In this document: positions 47,701-55,829 of the stretch, one piece after another | Numbering within the stretch: the stretch's first letter is position 1 | How the letters are laid out: the number at the start of each line of letters is the position of its first letter | Source of the DNA: Leguminivora glycinivorella | Taxonomy: Eukaryota > Arthropoda > Insecta > Lepidoptera > Tortricidae | Length of the DNA stretch: 64,000 nt | Assembly (NCBI RefSeq): GCF_023078275.1 | Contig: NC_062982.1 | Location: forward strand, 10,986,880-11,050,879 | Reading direction: 5' to 3' | Notes under the pieces: model-generated | Seen by the model: only the letters and a program-made list of their open reading frames with translations | Databases searched by the model: none | Told to the model about the DNA's origin: nothing | Position numbers and translations under genes: made by a program

Positions 47701-50179
47701 GCGGGCCCGTGATCTTACATTTCTGAGTAATCATATTTTATCTGAGTGTATACTGATATTAATTTGGGAAGCATGGTAGACAGACAGACTTGATTCTGCT
47801 TACATCTTTGTAATTTTAGAGTTATTAACAATCTTCACATATGTCTAAAGCTAATTAACGAGAGCTAAGTCTATATAACTAGCCTGCTATAAATTATCAC
47901 TACGAACGACTAGCTACCTATTTATAACAGTTGCAGACATTCGGCTAGACGGCCGTAACACGGTCACCGCACAAGTTCCCAAATATTTTCTATTTCTTGA
48001 AGAATTTAGATAAAAGATAACACGGTAGACTTTCCTACAAAGACTTACATTCGGCTACTACTAGACAAAATATTGGGTTGGTAAGAAAGTAATGAGCGAA
48101 TCATAACCAATATTGTAATTTATATTTAATTTATTATTTTAATCATTTATCAAAAATATAACGGCCTTCGTTATCTACTACTTGTCTCCATCGTTCTGGT
48201 AAAGAATGAATAGCATCGGCGAAGAAGTTCTTAGGTTTAGATTCAAAAAACTCAGCTATGTACTGTCGTAGATGGGCTTTATCATCGAACTTTTTTTCAT
48301 TCAAGGCATTGCTTAGCGATCTGAACAATGCGTAATCCGTAGGTGCCAAGTCTGGAGAGTACGGTGGATGAGGTATCACTTTCCAACCTAGCTCCAATAG
48401 CTTTAGCCGAGTCACTTTTGCAATGTGGGGGCGAGCATTGTCGTGTAAGAAAAAAACTTTAGTATGCTGTGGACGATTCTGACAGATTTTTTGGTTTAAA
48501 TTTTCAAGCTGATTACAGTATACTGATGCGGTAACAGTCATTCCACTTGGTAGGAGTTCCCAGTGAATAATACCATGAATATCCCACCAAACGGACAGCA
48601 TAACTTTTTTCGGGTGAGGCTCTGTTTTTGGTGCCTCTATTCCTTTTTCGTTTGGAGCTAGCCACTGACGTTTGCGTGTGTGATTTATATATAAGACCCA
48701 TTTTTCATCTCCAGTGATAAGATGGTCCAACCAGTTGAATGTGCAGCGAAAAGACAGAAGTTGTATGCAGATATCGGCACGGCGGTTTAGTTGATCTCTA
48801 TCAAGTTCGTGCGGTATCCAAACACTGTATTTGTAGTTTTTTCCCAACTCGTGTAAATGTGTTTCTATGGTGACATGAGAGCAGCCTAACTCGGTAGCAA
48901 GAGTACGACTCGTTAGCCTCGGATCTCCTTCAATTAAGGTTTTTAATTTGGCTACATCAATCTTCACCGGTCGACCAGACTTAGGTTGATCTGATAATGA
49001 AAAGTCGCCACTACGAAACCGCTGGAACCATCGTTTCGCCGTGGCCTCAGACACAACTTCAGGAGCAACACGCTGACATATATTACGCACTGCTTCGGCG
49101 GCTGAATGGCCAGACTGAAATTCATATAGTAAGCAATGCCTTACATGCACTTTTAATTCGTCCATTTTCTTTCTTATATTAGCTCGGCGACAGCTAGTGA
49201 ATGACTGACGAGAAACTGTGCGACTCGCCCTTTATATACTTTCGACCATAGAAGATTCTAGAACTCTCTCATAAATTTTATGTGGAATTCAATCGATCGC
49301 TCATTACTTTCTTACCAACCCAATAGAATTTAGAGAACAGAATTCAACAGTTAGTAGAATACCTATTAATCCTATTATTTTAGATTTAAGTAGATGCAAA
49401 GAACATACCTAGATGATACATATAAATTATTGGACATCATCTGACAAATCGTAATTAAACTGCCTATTAAGATAACTTTTGCTAAATACCTATTTATAAA
49501 ACAATACCTTTAGTCCGTTGATAAACATTTATTTATGTATTATGAGCCTAAGTCTAAGCTAGAATGGTCGGATGGTCGGCGCGGCTGCGCGGGCGCCGTC
49601 TGTGGCGCACGGCACATTAGCCGCGGCCGCCGCATCTGGAAATAGTCGCGCCGCGAGATACCATCGCCGCCTCTCCTCGCAATGATTCAGCATTCTTGAC
49701 CAATCTCACAATACCTCTCCCAGCCCATTATCAAACATAATTAAACTTTAAACGTTTTTGATAACGTATTAATTTGTTGCAGGAGTCTGAGCGAAGACCA
49801 AAAGTTGCCATTCGTGAAGGAAGCTGACAAACTGAAGACGCAACACAAGATAGAATACCCTGACTACAAGTATCATCCGAGGCGTAGGAAGCCTCCACCG
49901 GCGGCGCCACCGCGACTAAAGCGCGAACCTTCATTGGAACGATCACAAATAGACTTTTCTAGAATAGAAGTAGACGGAGGTTTATTAGAGGACGGGCCGC
50001 CCGACGGTGCGGAGTTGGATCAGTACCTGAAACCTACGCATGCCTCACACTCGGCGGAATACCACGAGCTCCAGCCGCCGCGTTACGTCACTCACACCCA
50101 CCACGCCTCCGCCATCTACCCCGCGCCCCCGAATCTCTACCCGCCATGCCACGACTGGGTGCAGTACCCACATCCATAA
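26709..50179 (+). CDS. SoxE: SoxE-group HMG-box transcription factor
   Basis: Exons 26709-26821, 43738-43884 and 49783-50179 join in frame to give 218 residues. The N-terminus (EINEAVGKLLQTFNYETIVP) resembles the SoxE dimerisation region. The HMG box follows at about residues 46-124 (HVKRPMNAFMVFAQAMRRRL, then HNAELSKSLGSMWK, then EYPDYKYHPRRRK). An intron splits the box after SMWK, at the position used in vertebrate Sox8/9/10. The C-terminus has AELDQYLKP, which recalls the EFDQYL activation motif of Sox9. SoxE proteins bind the DNA minor groove and act in gonad and other development; the fly counterpart is Sox100B. Oddities are the short length (family members usually exceed 450 residues) and Phe for the near-invariant Trp in MVWAQ. 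Introns are 16.9 and 5.9 kb and full of transposons. Confidence 0.9.
27130..27280. repeat. LINE 3'-end relic (also at 58250-58400)
   Basis: GCGATTCAGCGAGGAAATGC followed by AGCATCTTGGG would read AIQRGNAASILG. A related segment at 58250 reads similarly. Both look like diverged tails of one LINE family. Confidence 0.5.
27290..27628. repeat. Degenerate SINE-like repeat
   Basis: The end GGTTACGGTGACCGCTTTAC...CAGGCGGGCCGTATGCTTGT, followed by an A-rich run, is a common lepidopteran repeat end. The body is diverged. A (TACACTG/CTGTGTAC) pair inside may be a small insertion. Confidence 0.55.
27876..28802 (+). mobile_element. Mariner-type element B, inverted copy of element A
   Basis: The ends CACCGTGTCCAATAAGT and its inverse are each flanked by TA, and the length is 927 bp. 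It matches element A (17290-23992 without the Helitrons) over its whole length in inverse orientation. Decayed transposase pieces are readable on the plus strand, with SPSAQVWDAVCKRGKLPSVL at about 28210 and WPPRPPGLGVLDCFVWSYM at about 28460. Several stops make it inactive. It lies in SoxE intron 1. Confidence 0.87.
28960..29112 (+). repeat. LINE 3' tail ending in AATAAAGTG(ATT)(ACT)n
   Basis: GGAAGAGATCCCTTATAGGG, then GTACACAATAAAGTGATT and a (TAC)n run, is the typical end of a lepidopteran non-LTR element. No coding part remains. Confidence 0.6.
29245..30605. repeat. Composite dispersed repeat with CGGAACCCTA end
   Basis: It begins ATCCGGCCAAGTGCGGGTCG and ends GGTACGGAACCCTAAAA. A block at about 29580-29940 (TTTAATACTGGACTGACAAA onward) recurs at 34006-34270. 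A smaller inverted-repeat element, about 30430-30565, has GATCCGATATCGGATGTCGG ends; its end also appears alone at 34575-34632. Confidence 0.6.
31982..32206. mobile_element. Inverted-repeat element with GGTACAGCGGGGCAAAT ends
   Basis: AAGGTACAGCGGGGCAAATC at the left is matched by the inverse of GATTTGCCCCGCTGTACCTT at the right. The same end sequence, as a half element, is part of the tails of both Helitrons (near 20350 and 22760), so they seem to have captured it. Confidence 0.75.
32228..32406 (+). mobile_element. LEP1-type mini-Helitron
   Basis: It starts TCCATACTAATATTATTAAT after an A. It contains TTCACGGCAAAACGGAGCGA and ends with the GCGAGCGAAGCCGCGGGCAA hairpin, AAG and CTAG before a T. 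It has the Helitron hallmarks and no coding capacity. Confidence 0.9.
32983..33170 (+). mobile_element. LEP1-type mini-Helitron
   Basis: The start is TCCATACTTAATATTATAAA and the end is the same hairpin and CTAG as in the copy at 32228. It is a second close relative only 580 bp downstream, in the same orientation. Confidence 0.9.
34006..34272. repeat. Dispersed repeat, second copy of the 29.6-kb block
   Basis: TTTAATACGGGACTGTCAAA, AGCCCATACAAAAAAGCGTA and AATAAATTTGTAGGCATCA occur in the same order as at 29585-29935, with one 100-bp segment missing here. Confidence 0.7.
35610..35725. mobile_element. Small hairpin element (relative at 63.8 kb)
   Basis: CCCTCTAGCACAACTTGTC, then GCGCGAGTCCATA, TTTGAAGTCGCGC, TATGGACTC and GGTTGTGCTAAGGGG form an imperfect hairpin. 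The segment at 63822-63897 carries the same core (GACTCCACATTTGAGGTCGC...TATGGACTCGCGCGC). It lies in SoxE intron 1. Confidence 0.65.
35795..36330. repeat. Dispersed GGGTTCCGTAG repeat, longer copy
   Basis: It begins TAGGGTTCCGTAGTTAACTA and ends TACGGAACCCTACACTGAGC...GCTCTTGGCCGGTTTTTT. It contains TGTCTGTCTGTCCGTCCGTC and a C13 run at 36140. Its right half is the inverse of 16216-16500. Confidence 0.65.
37505..37622 (-). mobile_element. tRNA-derived SINE
   Basis: On the minus strand, the tRNA-like head has an A box (GGTGTAGCGG) and a B box (GGGTTCGATTCCC). The head runs from 37622 to 37547, followed by a short body. The fold is not a clean tRNA, and repeats of this type are common in Lepidoptera, so I do not call a functional tRNA. 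Confidence 0.75.
38317..38611. mobile_element. Inverted-repeat element containing a second one
   Basis: AGTCAACCAATTGGAACCCT at the left is matched by AGGGTTCCAATTGGCTGACT at the right, continuing through GACCACTCTACAACCATGTC for about 42 bp. Another hairpin element fills most of its centre. A shorter relative lies at 15809-15928. Confidence 0.8.
38374..38530. mobile_element. GC-rich hairpin element nested in the preceding one
   Basis: CACATCTAGCGTCTCGCGAG, then CGTCGGGCCAACTGTATG and the inverses after a GACGCCGCGTCGACGCGACG centre give arms of about 65 bp. TAA lies at both edges, which fits a 3-bp target duplication of PIF/Harbinger type; class tentative. Confidence 0.75.
38652..38744. mobile_element. 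93-bp MITE with TA flanks
   Basis: CAGTCGAGTTCACAAATATG at the left is matched by CATATTTATGAACTCGACTG at the right, with TA on each side, as for Tc1/mariner-derived MITEs. Its inner part (TTCACCTTA / TAAGGTGAA) is also inverted. Confidence 0.8.
38760..43130. other. SoxE intron 1, no recognisable gene
   Basis: The stretch is AT-rich and contains no convincing coding exon. A degraded tRNA-like segment (CCTGTGGTCTAGTGGCGAGG) at about 40518-40590 may be a SINE remnant. Being the longest part of the intron without obvious transposons, it is a reasonable place to look for conserved enhancers. Confidence 0.4.
43142..43276. mobile_element. 135-bp hAT-like MITE with 8-bp duplication
   Basis: The element starts CAGTGGCGTAGCG and ends CACGCCACGCCACTG. 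GTACCTAC stands on both sides (43134-43141 and 43277-43284). CAGTGGCG ends with 8-bp duplications are typical of hAT elements. Confidence 0.87.
43910..44066. mobile_element. GC-rich inverted-repeat element 25 bp after SoxE exon 2
   Basis: TAACGCCGTGGCTTGCGT at the left is matched by ACGCAAGCCACGGCGTTA at the right. Subterminal GACGGTCGCGCGA repeats are also inverted. It lies immediately inside intron 2. Confidence 0.82.
44096..44195. mobile_element. 100-bp inverted-repeat element
   Basis: TAGACTTATATTGACCAGGA at the left is matched by the inverse of CCCGGTCAATATAAGTCTA at the right, with 24-bp ends. It starts 30 bp after the preceding element. Confidence 0.78.
45677..45999. mobile_element. 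323-bp hAT-like element, copy 2
   Basis: The sequence is nearly identical to 4856-5178 and of the same length, with the same CACAGA/TCTGTG ends. It is flanked by GTACCTAC on both sides (45669-45676 and 46000-46007). I noticed only a few substitutions between the copies, so both inserted recently. Confidence 0.9.
46843..47100 (-). mobile_element. tRNA-derived SINE, full-looking copy
   Basis: On the minus strand the head reads CCGGTCTGGCTCAGTCGGTA (A box) and CTGGGTTCGAATCCCGG (B box). A body with GGCATTTATTTGTGTGATGA and the end GGCGTCCCCAATATTTATTA plus (TTA)n follow. A degraded head of the same kind sits at about 16740. Confidence 0.82.
47110..48070. other. SoxE intron 2, nothing recognised
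   Basis: AT-rich DNA between the SINE and the mariner. No exon, RNA gene or clear repeat was found. Confidence 0.35.
48073..49323 (-). mobile_element. Complete mariner transposon, 1251 bp
   Basis: Perfect 27-bp terminal inverted repeats (TTGGGTTGGTAAGAAAGTAA onward) are each flanked by TA (48071-48072 and 49324-49325). One uninterrupted transposase gene fills most of it. It lies in SoxE intron 2, antisense to the gene. Confidence 0.96.
48143..49165 (-). CDS. Mariner transposase, apparently intact
   Basis: The 340-residue protein cuts and inserts the surrounding element at TA sites. The N-terminal half has the two helix-turn-helix regions (first at about residues 10-50 with ATAKRWFQRFRSG, second ending near SHVTIETHLHELG). 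A WIPHEL linker follows, as in mariners. The catalytic triad is visible as TGDEKWVLY, LHDNARPH and SPDLAPTDY. There are 34 residues between the second and third Asp, so it is DD34D. Overall similarity is to the mariner family that includes SETMAR's transposase half. No stops or frameshifts are seen, and length is normal for the family. The stop is 70 bp from the element's end, and the ATG follows a 158-bp leader inside the element. Confidence 0.96.
   Translation of the reverse strand: MDELKVHVRHCLLYEFQSGHSAAEAVRNICQRVAPEVVSEATAKRWFQRFRSGDFSLSDQPKSGRPVKIDVAKLKTLIEGDPRLTSRTLATELGCSHVTIETHLHELGKNYKYSVWIPHELDRDQLNRRADICIQLLSFRCTFNWLDHLITGDEKWVLYINHTRKRQWLAPNEKGIEAPKTEPHPKKVMLSVWWDIHGIIHWELLPSGMTVTASVYCNQLENLNQKICQNRPQHTKVFFLHDNARPHIAKVTRLKLLELGWKVIPHPPYSPDLAPTDYALFRSLSNALNEKKFDDKAHLRQYIAEFFESKPKNFFADAIHSLPERWRQVVDNEGRYIFDK
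49326..49782. other. End of SoxE intron 2 with a CpG-rich patch
   Basis: A GC-rich stretch at about 49570-49680 (GGTCGGCGCGGCTGCGCGGG) lies 100 bp before SoxE exon 3. It may be regulatory. No exon is visible. Confidence 0.3.
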
Positions 50180-50326
50180 GCCAAAACGTTTAGGTATTTA
50201 TGAGGAGACAGATTTTTTTCTACTTTATGAAATATAGGTCACTTGACACAGTTGCGCGCCGCCGCCATATGCTTTCCGTGGAAGCGCACGTGCGTTTACT
50301 TATCAAAGCGCAACACAAAATATTTA

Positions 50327-50952
50327 AATAAACAAATTCGGCATCAAGATCTCTTTCACGTTAGTTACAAATCAACTCGATTTTATAATTGTTCTCGAAA
50401 CTCGTAATTCTAACTGCATAGGTATGCGTAATGATGATGTTATATCAAGATATTCCTTTGATTCCAAAGTTAATTAAACTTTTAATAGGTTCCTAGTCTA
50501 AGTTAATTTTTAATTAAGCTTTTATTATTCATATTGAGTAAGTAAGTTATAATTTGTGATTAAATTGTGTACACTGAAAGTTGTTTAGTTGTAAGTAGAT
50601 TGATAGATATGTCAGGAAGATTTACTACGGAGCTTGCGGTCTCGCGTAAAAATATTCATGAAACGCGGATCCATGTGTTACCTATGAGGATCTTGTGACT
50701 TCACTATACTTAATACGTTGGTTTTGCTAGCTGTCTAACTTTATTGTGTATAGAGACCTAAAAGGGACATACCATAAACATTAATTACCTAATAAAGCGA
50801 ATTAAGTAGGTACCCACGACATGTTAATTCGCTTGTCACAAAATGTTAAATACTTTAGCTGTAGTTAGCTGCATTGAATCTGCATTCTCAAAATAGTTTT
50901 ATTTAAGTTTATTTAAGATTATTATTGTTAAAACTTAATCAGAACCAATAAA
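50327..50952 (+). terminator. Candidate SoxE polyadenylation signals
   Basis: AATAAA occurs at 50327-50332 and again at 50947-50952. The second is followed by T-rich sequence and fits a 3' UTR of about 800 nt. Confidence 0.4.
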
Positions 50953-51550
50953 ACAAATGTTTACAAAATATTTTGTTTCATTTTAAAAGAATAAATGGTG
51001 TAAAATATGAAAGATCAAGAATTGGTATTTACCTATTCAATTTTTTTGATGACAGGGCATCGTCCGTCCTGTGGCGCCCTCATTAGGCAAATCAAACATG
51101 GCATTTTGGCCCTTTGGTAGGCAACATATTGGTGTACATTCAAAGAGCGTTCTCCAACTAGCAAGCAAGTAGGGCTGCCAAATTGCGAAATTTCATAAAT
51201 CTATTTGCCAAAACAAAACAATTATGGAAGGCTTATTTCTACTTTGATCTAAGAAACCGAATTACTACCGAGAACACTATTCATTTCCAAACTTCAGCAA
51301 ATCAGCTGAAACGAAATGTTCCCCAATGAACCCAATTAAAACAATGCTTATATAGACAAGTACCATACTAATACGATCTGCCAGTGTAAAAATATTGACG
51401 ACGACAATGAAAGACACTGAAAGATTTGCTAATTCAAAACATGTCCAAGTTCGCCGAGCTCAGTGACTCTACCATGCGTTTGACGTTGTAGAATACCTAG
51501 TATATACTTGATAGCGTACCTATTAAGTAATATTACATGATAGTGTAAAC

Positions 51551-51830
51551 GGACATTTTCAGAATTTGGGTCCCCCCAATTAGCAAAAGTTGTTAACAAA
51601 AATTAACTCGCTGTCAGTTTTGTGACGAAAATTAAGCATAAAATCTGTAAAAAAAATTGCTTTTTCCACATTCTGAATGTAGATTATCGCTTTTTAAAGT
51701 TTATGTAATTAACATAAAAACAATATTTTCATTGAAATTTCATTCTTAATTATCGTCACAAAACTGAAAGTGAGTTAATTTTTGTTAACAACTTGCCCTA
51801 ATTGAGGGGTCCCAAATTCTGAAAATGCCC
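51551..51830. mobile_element. 280-bp inverted-repeat element with about 85-bp arms
   Basis: GGACATTTTCAGAATTTGGG at the left is matched by CCCAAATTCTGAAAATGCCC at the right. The inversion continues through GTTGTTAACAAAAATTAACT and TCAGTTTTGTGACGA. Confidence 0.82.
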
Positions 51831-51838
51831 AAACAAAG

Positions 51839-51976
51839 TAGGGTACATTGGGATAATTTCGAAGCACAGAAACGTTCGGGATATTTCGAAGGTGGAATCT
51901 TGATATGATGCAAATAATGGTGATTTTTATGTGACTTTCGAATAGACGACTTCCGAAATTATCGCTATGCACCCTA
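51839..51976. mobile_element. 138-bp inverted-repeat element
   Basis: TAGGGTACATTGGGATAATT is matched by the inverse of AATTATCGCTATGCACCCTA. It starts 8 bp after the preceding element. Confidence 0.65.
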
Positions 51977-51979
51977 TGT

Positions 51980-53530
51980 AATTTTTGATTCCAGTAAGTA
52001 ACTGTTTGGGGGCGCTGTTCAGACTCACCATGCAATGAATGACATTTTCCGTGACGTTTACTTGCTTTACATAGATACTCATATATGGCAGAGGCTGAAT
52101 AAAAGAGGGTAAGTATTTGTACAAATTAAGTAAGTATTGTATAAATTAAGTGTGAATAAAGTTTTGATCTTGAGCCTAGAATTAGTCCCAAGATCGCCCT
52201 CCAAAATCTGCATACCACATGCTATGCACGCAGCAGTGCATATAATTCTTGGAAGCATTATCCAGTAGCCGGCCCGCCGCTTCCGCCCCGCACAGACCCT
52301 CCTTGTGCTCTCCTATCTTATCACTCTCATTTTTCGCGACCCGCTAATGAGGGCAGGCTATCGCGGAATGTGCAGTCTTCGGGACTTCAGGGTGATTTGT
52401 CTTATTGATGTGTAGCCGGTGATAATGATGGATGGATGCTTTGTTTTTTGCTTGGAAAATTACACGGTTGTCTGACCTTTGACAATCTGAAAAGATATCG
52501 GAGTTCGAAAATTGTCTTTCTGTTTCTTTTTACAGATATTTATTTTCGAAATGTAAAATTCTGGTTATGCATCAAGCATAGCCATGATACTAATCGTTTT
52601 CGCCGTAGCGAACTACTTAAATGGAAGATTTATAGAGAGATTAGGGGAAGAGGGGGTGTATTCGTACACTTTTTGTTTTTAACCCTTATAAATTAAAAAC
52701 TAACATATGAATTAAAATTAAAGAAAAGTTATAGCCGATTTTCCTGTCTAGTTGATACCCTGTTCATTAATTAGGCTGTTATTTTTACATTGTTCTAAGA
52801 AACTCTATTACTACCGACTCTACCGAGAACACCATTAATTGCTGAATTTCATCAAATCGGCTGAAACTAAATGTTCCCTAACGATGATAAATTTCCCATA
52901 TTTGGCGCTTCAAACAAAAACAGGCGTCAAAAAAAGAGGTTGTTATGAATCGGTAATGGAGCATCGAGGACTGCAGAATGAAGATTGAGTGCAAATGGGG
53001 CGCGCGGCGCGTGCGCAAGGGGGTCGCGTTACAGCCAGAACTGACGGACACCGATACTTTAGGCTCCATTCGGCTTGTTTTTGTGGTGGCTCCTGACATG
53101 ACAGTAAGGCTTGTCAAATGACGATGTTATTGGCAGAGACAGTTTCTGTGTTCCCAGTCGATATTAGCCTATCAGGTAATTGCAACAGTTATTGCGATTT
53201 ACTAACAAGCTGATAGTGTCGCAAACAGGTCTGCTGTGAACCCTTTAACAGCTTAACGGAATCCCCACTAACTCAAATTCTAAACAAAGCAGAGCTTACT
53301 AATGGACGGGTGAGACAAAGCTTTAATGGCTAAACTCATATATTCTGCTAGTACTTTTCTGAACATTAATAAATGTTGGCTGCAATGGCCTATTTTCATT
53401 TAATTTTATAATCGTAGCTGAAACATTGTCATGCAAACTCCTTAATTACGAGTAGGTACTTAGGTAGAGTAGCATAGGTAGTACTTAGGTAGCGCGATAG
53501 AACAGAACGATCTGACTCTATTATACGTAT
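51980..53530. other. Intergenic DNA, nothing firm
   Basis: No gene is recognised. A GC-rich stretch at about 52260-52420 and a phrase shared with 51245-51320 (AAACTTCAGCAAATC / GCTGAAACTAAATGTTCCC) suggest old repeats. Confidence 0.3.
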
Positions 53531-53534
53531 TTTT

Positions 53535-53830
53535 GTTTGTGCAATAGGAGGCAAACGAGCAGGCAGATCGCCTGAAGGTAAGCGATCACTGCCGCCCATG
53601 GACACCCGAAACACCAGGGTGCGTAGCCGAATGCACAAACGCTCACGAAACGAAACGCTCGTAGATATCTATCTCTATCGCTCTTGCGTATTGGCGCGAC
53701 AGAGCCAGACTACCTTTCGCGGCGTTTCGTTTTCGTTTCGCGTCGCAGAAATGCCATTTGGCTACGGCAGCACCAGAGTTGTTGGAGGTGCGTTGCCGGC
53801 CTTTAAGATGGGCGTACGCTCTATTCTTTC
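53535..53830. mobile_element. Dispersed repeat interrupted by an inverted-repeat element
   Basis: GGAGGCAAACGAGCAGGCAG and GATCACTGCCGCCCATGGAC begin a common lepidopteran repeat that resumes at GAGGTGCGTTGCCGGCCTTT near 53787. Between them, about 53620-53770, is an element with GTAGCCGAATGCACAAACGC and GCCATTTGGCTACGG ends and inner GAAACGAAACGC / GCGTTTCGTTTTC arms. Confidence 0.6.
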
Positions 53831-54227
53831 TTAGGTTCCTCTATTCTTTCTTAGACCTCAGATAGATGAAGATAGTAAAGATACCTCTTTGACGGTTGTC
53901 GATAAGCTCGATTTCATATTTCAACTATTTGTTATAGAAAAATCACCATATTCAGTAAAACTGAGAAGAACATTCTAGGCAAAATCTTTTGATTGTAAAT
54001 GGTACATTGACTCCCATAAGCTTAAGGCGAGAAGTCGATAAGCAGAATGGGCCAGCTCTGTCGGGTTTTTGTGGCCCGACATGAGGTACGTATTAATTAC
54101 TTAGGCGGGCGGCTGCATGCTCAATTTTACGCTTTAATTTGTCCCAGTTTTTTTGTGTTTGTGTAATACAATCCAATGGTGTGTTGCTGTCATCAAAGCA
54201 AACCTTATATTTTTCATGTGCCTGGCA

Positions 54228-54308
54228 GTAGAGGTGATTTACTGATAGTTTGAAGTCTTTGTAAAAGTGAACAACACAGACTTCAAACTATCAGTAAATC
54301 ACCTCTAC
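54228..54308. repeat. Perfect 31-bp inverted repeat with 19-nt loop
   Basis: The arm GTAGAGGTGATTTACTGATA continues with GTTTGAAGTCT. Its exact inverse lies at 54278-54308. The transcript of either strand would form an 81-nt hairpin of miRNA-precursor size. It could equally be a tiny MITE. Confidence 0.85.
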
Positions 54309-54674
54309 ACACACTTATCCTCCTCAAACGTACAAACAATTATTCAGTGACTTCAATAAGTAATTATGTTTAATTTGAAAACCAGCGCTTGGTAGGTATA
54401 TGTATATCTGGCATCAAGCTGAGATGGGCACCCATTGCCTAAGCCTACCATAAAATATATAATTGTAAATATAGTTTAAGATGTAGTTAATGTTAGTTTT
54501 AGGCTAGGTCCATGGTTTTAGGTTTTTTATTTTTTTTATTTCTTATTGTTTGCTACATTGTTTAATTTCATCTTTTTTGTTTGTAATTTTTTTTCTCATG
54601 TGTTTTTGTTTTGGTAGTTATGGCAATAAAAATATTTTTATTTTTTATTATTTTTAATTTTTTTAATCAATATA

Positions 54675-55039
54675 CAGCGTGTGGATTCCATACGGGCGAA
54701 TAATTTATCCAGTTATAGTATCTGATCATACGAATCGTACCTATATGATAATAATTTTGTTAAAAAGTGTTAGATATTAATTAAGAATAATTATTTTTTG
54801 AAATCTGGCCCAGCAGCAATATACACCATCCAATTAATTTCACATGACATAAACGTCATGTCGTAATGACGTTTAGGTAGGTACGCTAATTGATGTGGAC
54901 ATAATACATTGCGTGCTGAATTTTTATGTACTTATGAAAAAAAAATATCTCATCTATTAAAAAAAAACATGTAGTTAGGCTCCTCAGGTCCGATACTAAT
55001 CGTCATTAAGATATTCGCCCGTATGGAATACACACGCTG
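54675..55039. mobile_element. 365-bp MITE with TA flanks
   Basis: CAGCGTGTGGATTCCATACG at the left is matched by the inverse of CGTATGGAATACACACGCTG at the right, with TA at each side. This suggests a Tc1/mariner-derived non-autonomous element. Confidence 0.8.
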
Positions 55040-55587
55040 TATACGTTGCGTCCAAAATCTTGAAGATCATTCATAATACAATTATAATATGGTCATTATT
55101 TGGTCAAAATCTTTGGCCGCCGAAAATATTGATGTGAAGTTGTTAGATTACCAATGACACATTACGATTTCTGCTCCGGAAAAGCAAGGATCAAAGGATT
55201 CCAGACTCAAGCTCAAGTGCCTACAACACCAGCGACAGTTTGTGTGAACACAGAGCACTTATTCCCATGACTCACCAAGCATATCGCTTGAGGATTCCAG
55301 TCAAACTGTGACCTCCGATTATATGTAAGCTGTTACGAATTTCAAAGTCAAGTTATAGCAGCCACGAGATGTTAAGATGAGGTTTACATCCAACCAATAT
55401 TCAGCAGATAGTGGTAAGATGACACCGCCGCGTCTGGTAAGCATCGGCGAATCAAAACGTACGATCGAACATGTGTGAAGCAACCCGGCCGGAACCCTAG
55501 CTGCGTTACAATACAATCACGTCCGCGCGGTTTTGATTTGTTCTTGAAGTGTTAAAATGCAAATAATACTTTAATTTTATAGGTATA

Positions 55588-55821
55588 CTAGCATTTGCTC
55601 GCGGCTTCGCTCGCGTTAAATTCGAAAATTGAGGAATACCCCATACAAACTTCCAACCCCATTTTTGGGAAGTGGGGGGTTAGAAAGAGACAAAAAGTGA
55701 TGTCACTCTCCATCCCTTTAACTACCTCCACTTAAAAATCAATCCGTCGCTCCGTTTTGCCGTGAAAGACGGACAAACAAACAGACACGTACACTTTCCC
55801 ATTTATAATATTAGTATGGGA
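55588..55821 (-). mobile_element. LEP1-type mini-Helitron (minus orientation)
   Basis: Read on the minus strand it ends with GCGAGCGAAGCCGCGAGCAA and CTAG and starts with CCCATACTAATATTATAAAT. It contains an extra roughly 50-bp segment (CAAAAATGGGGTTGGAAGTT) compared with the other copies. Confidence 0.85.
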
Positions 55822-55829
55822 TATATATG

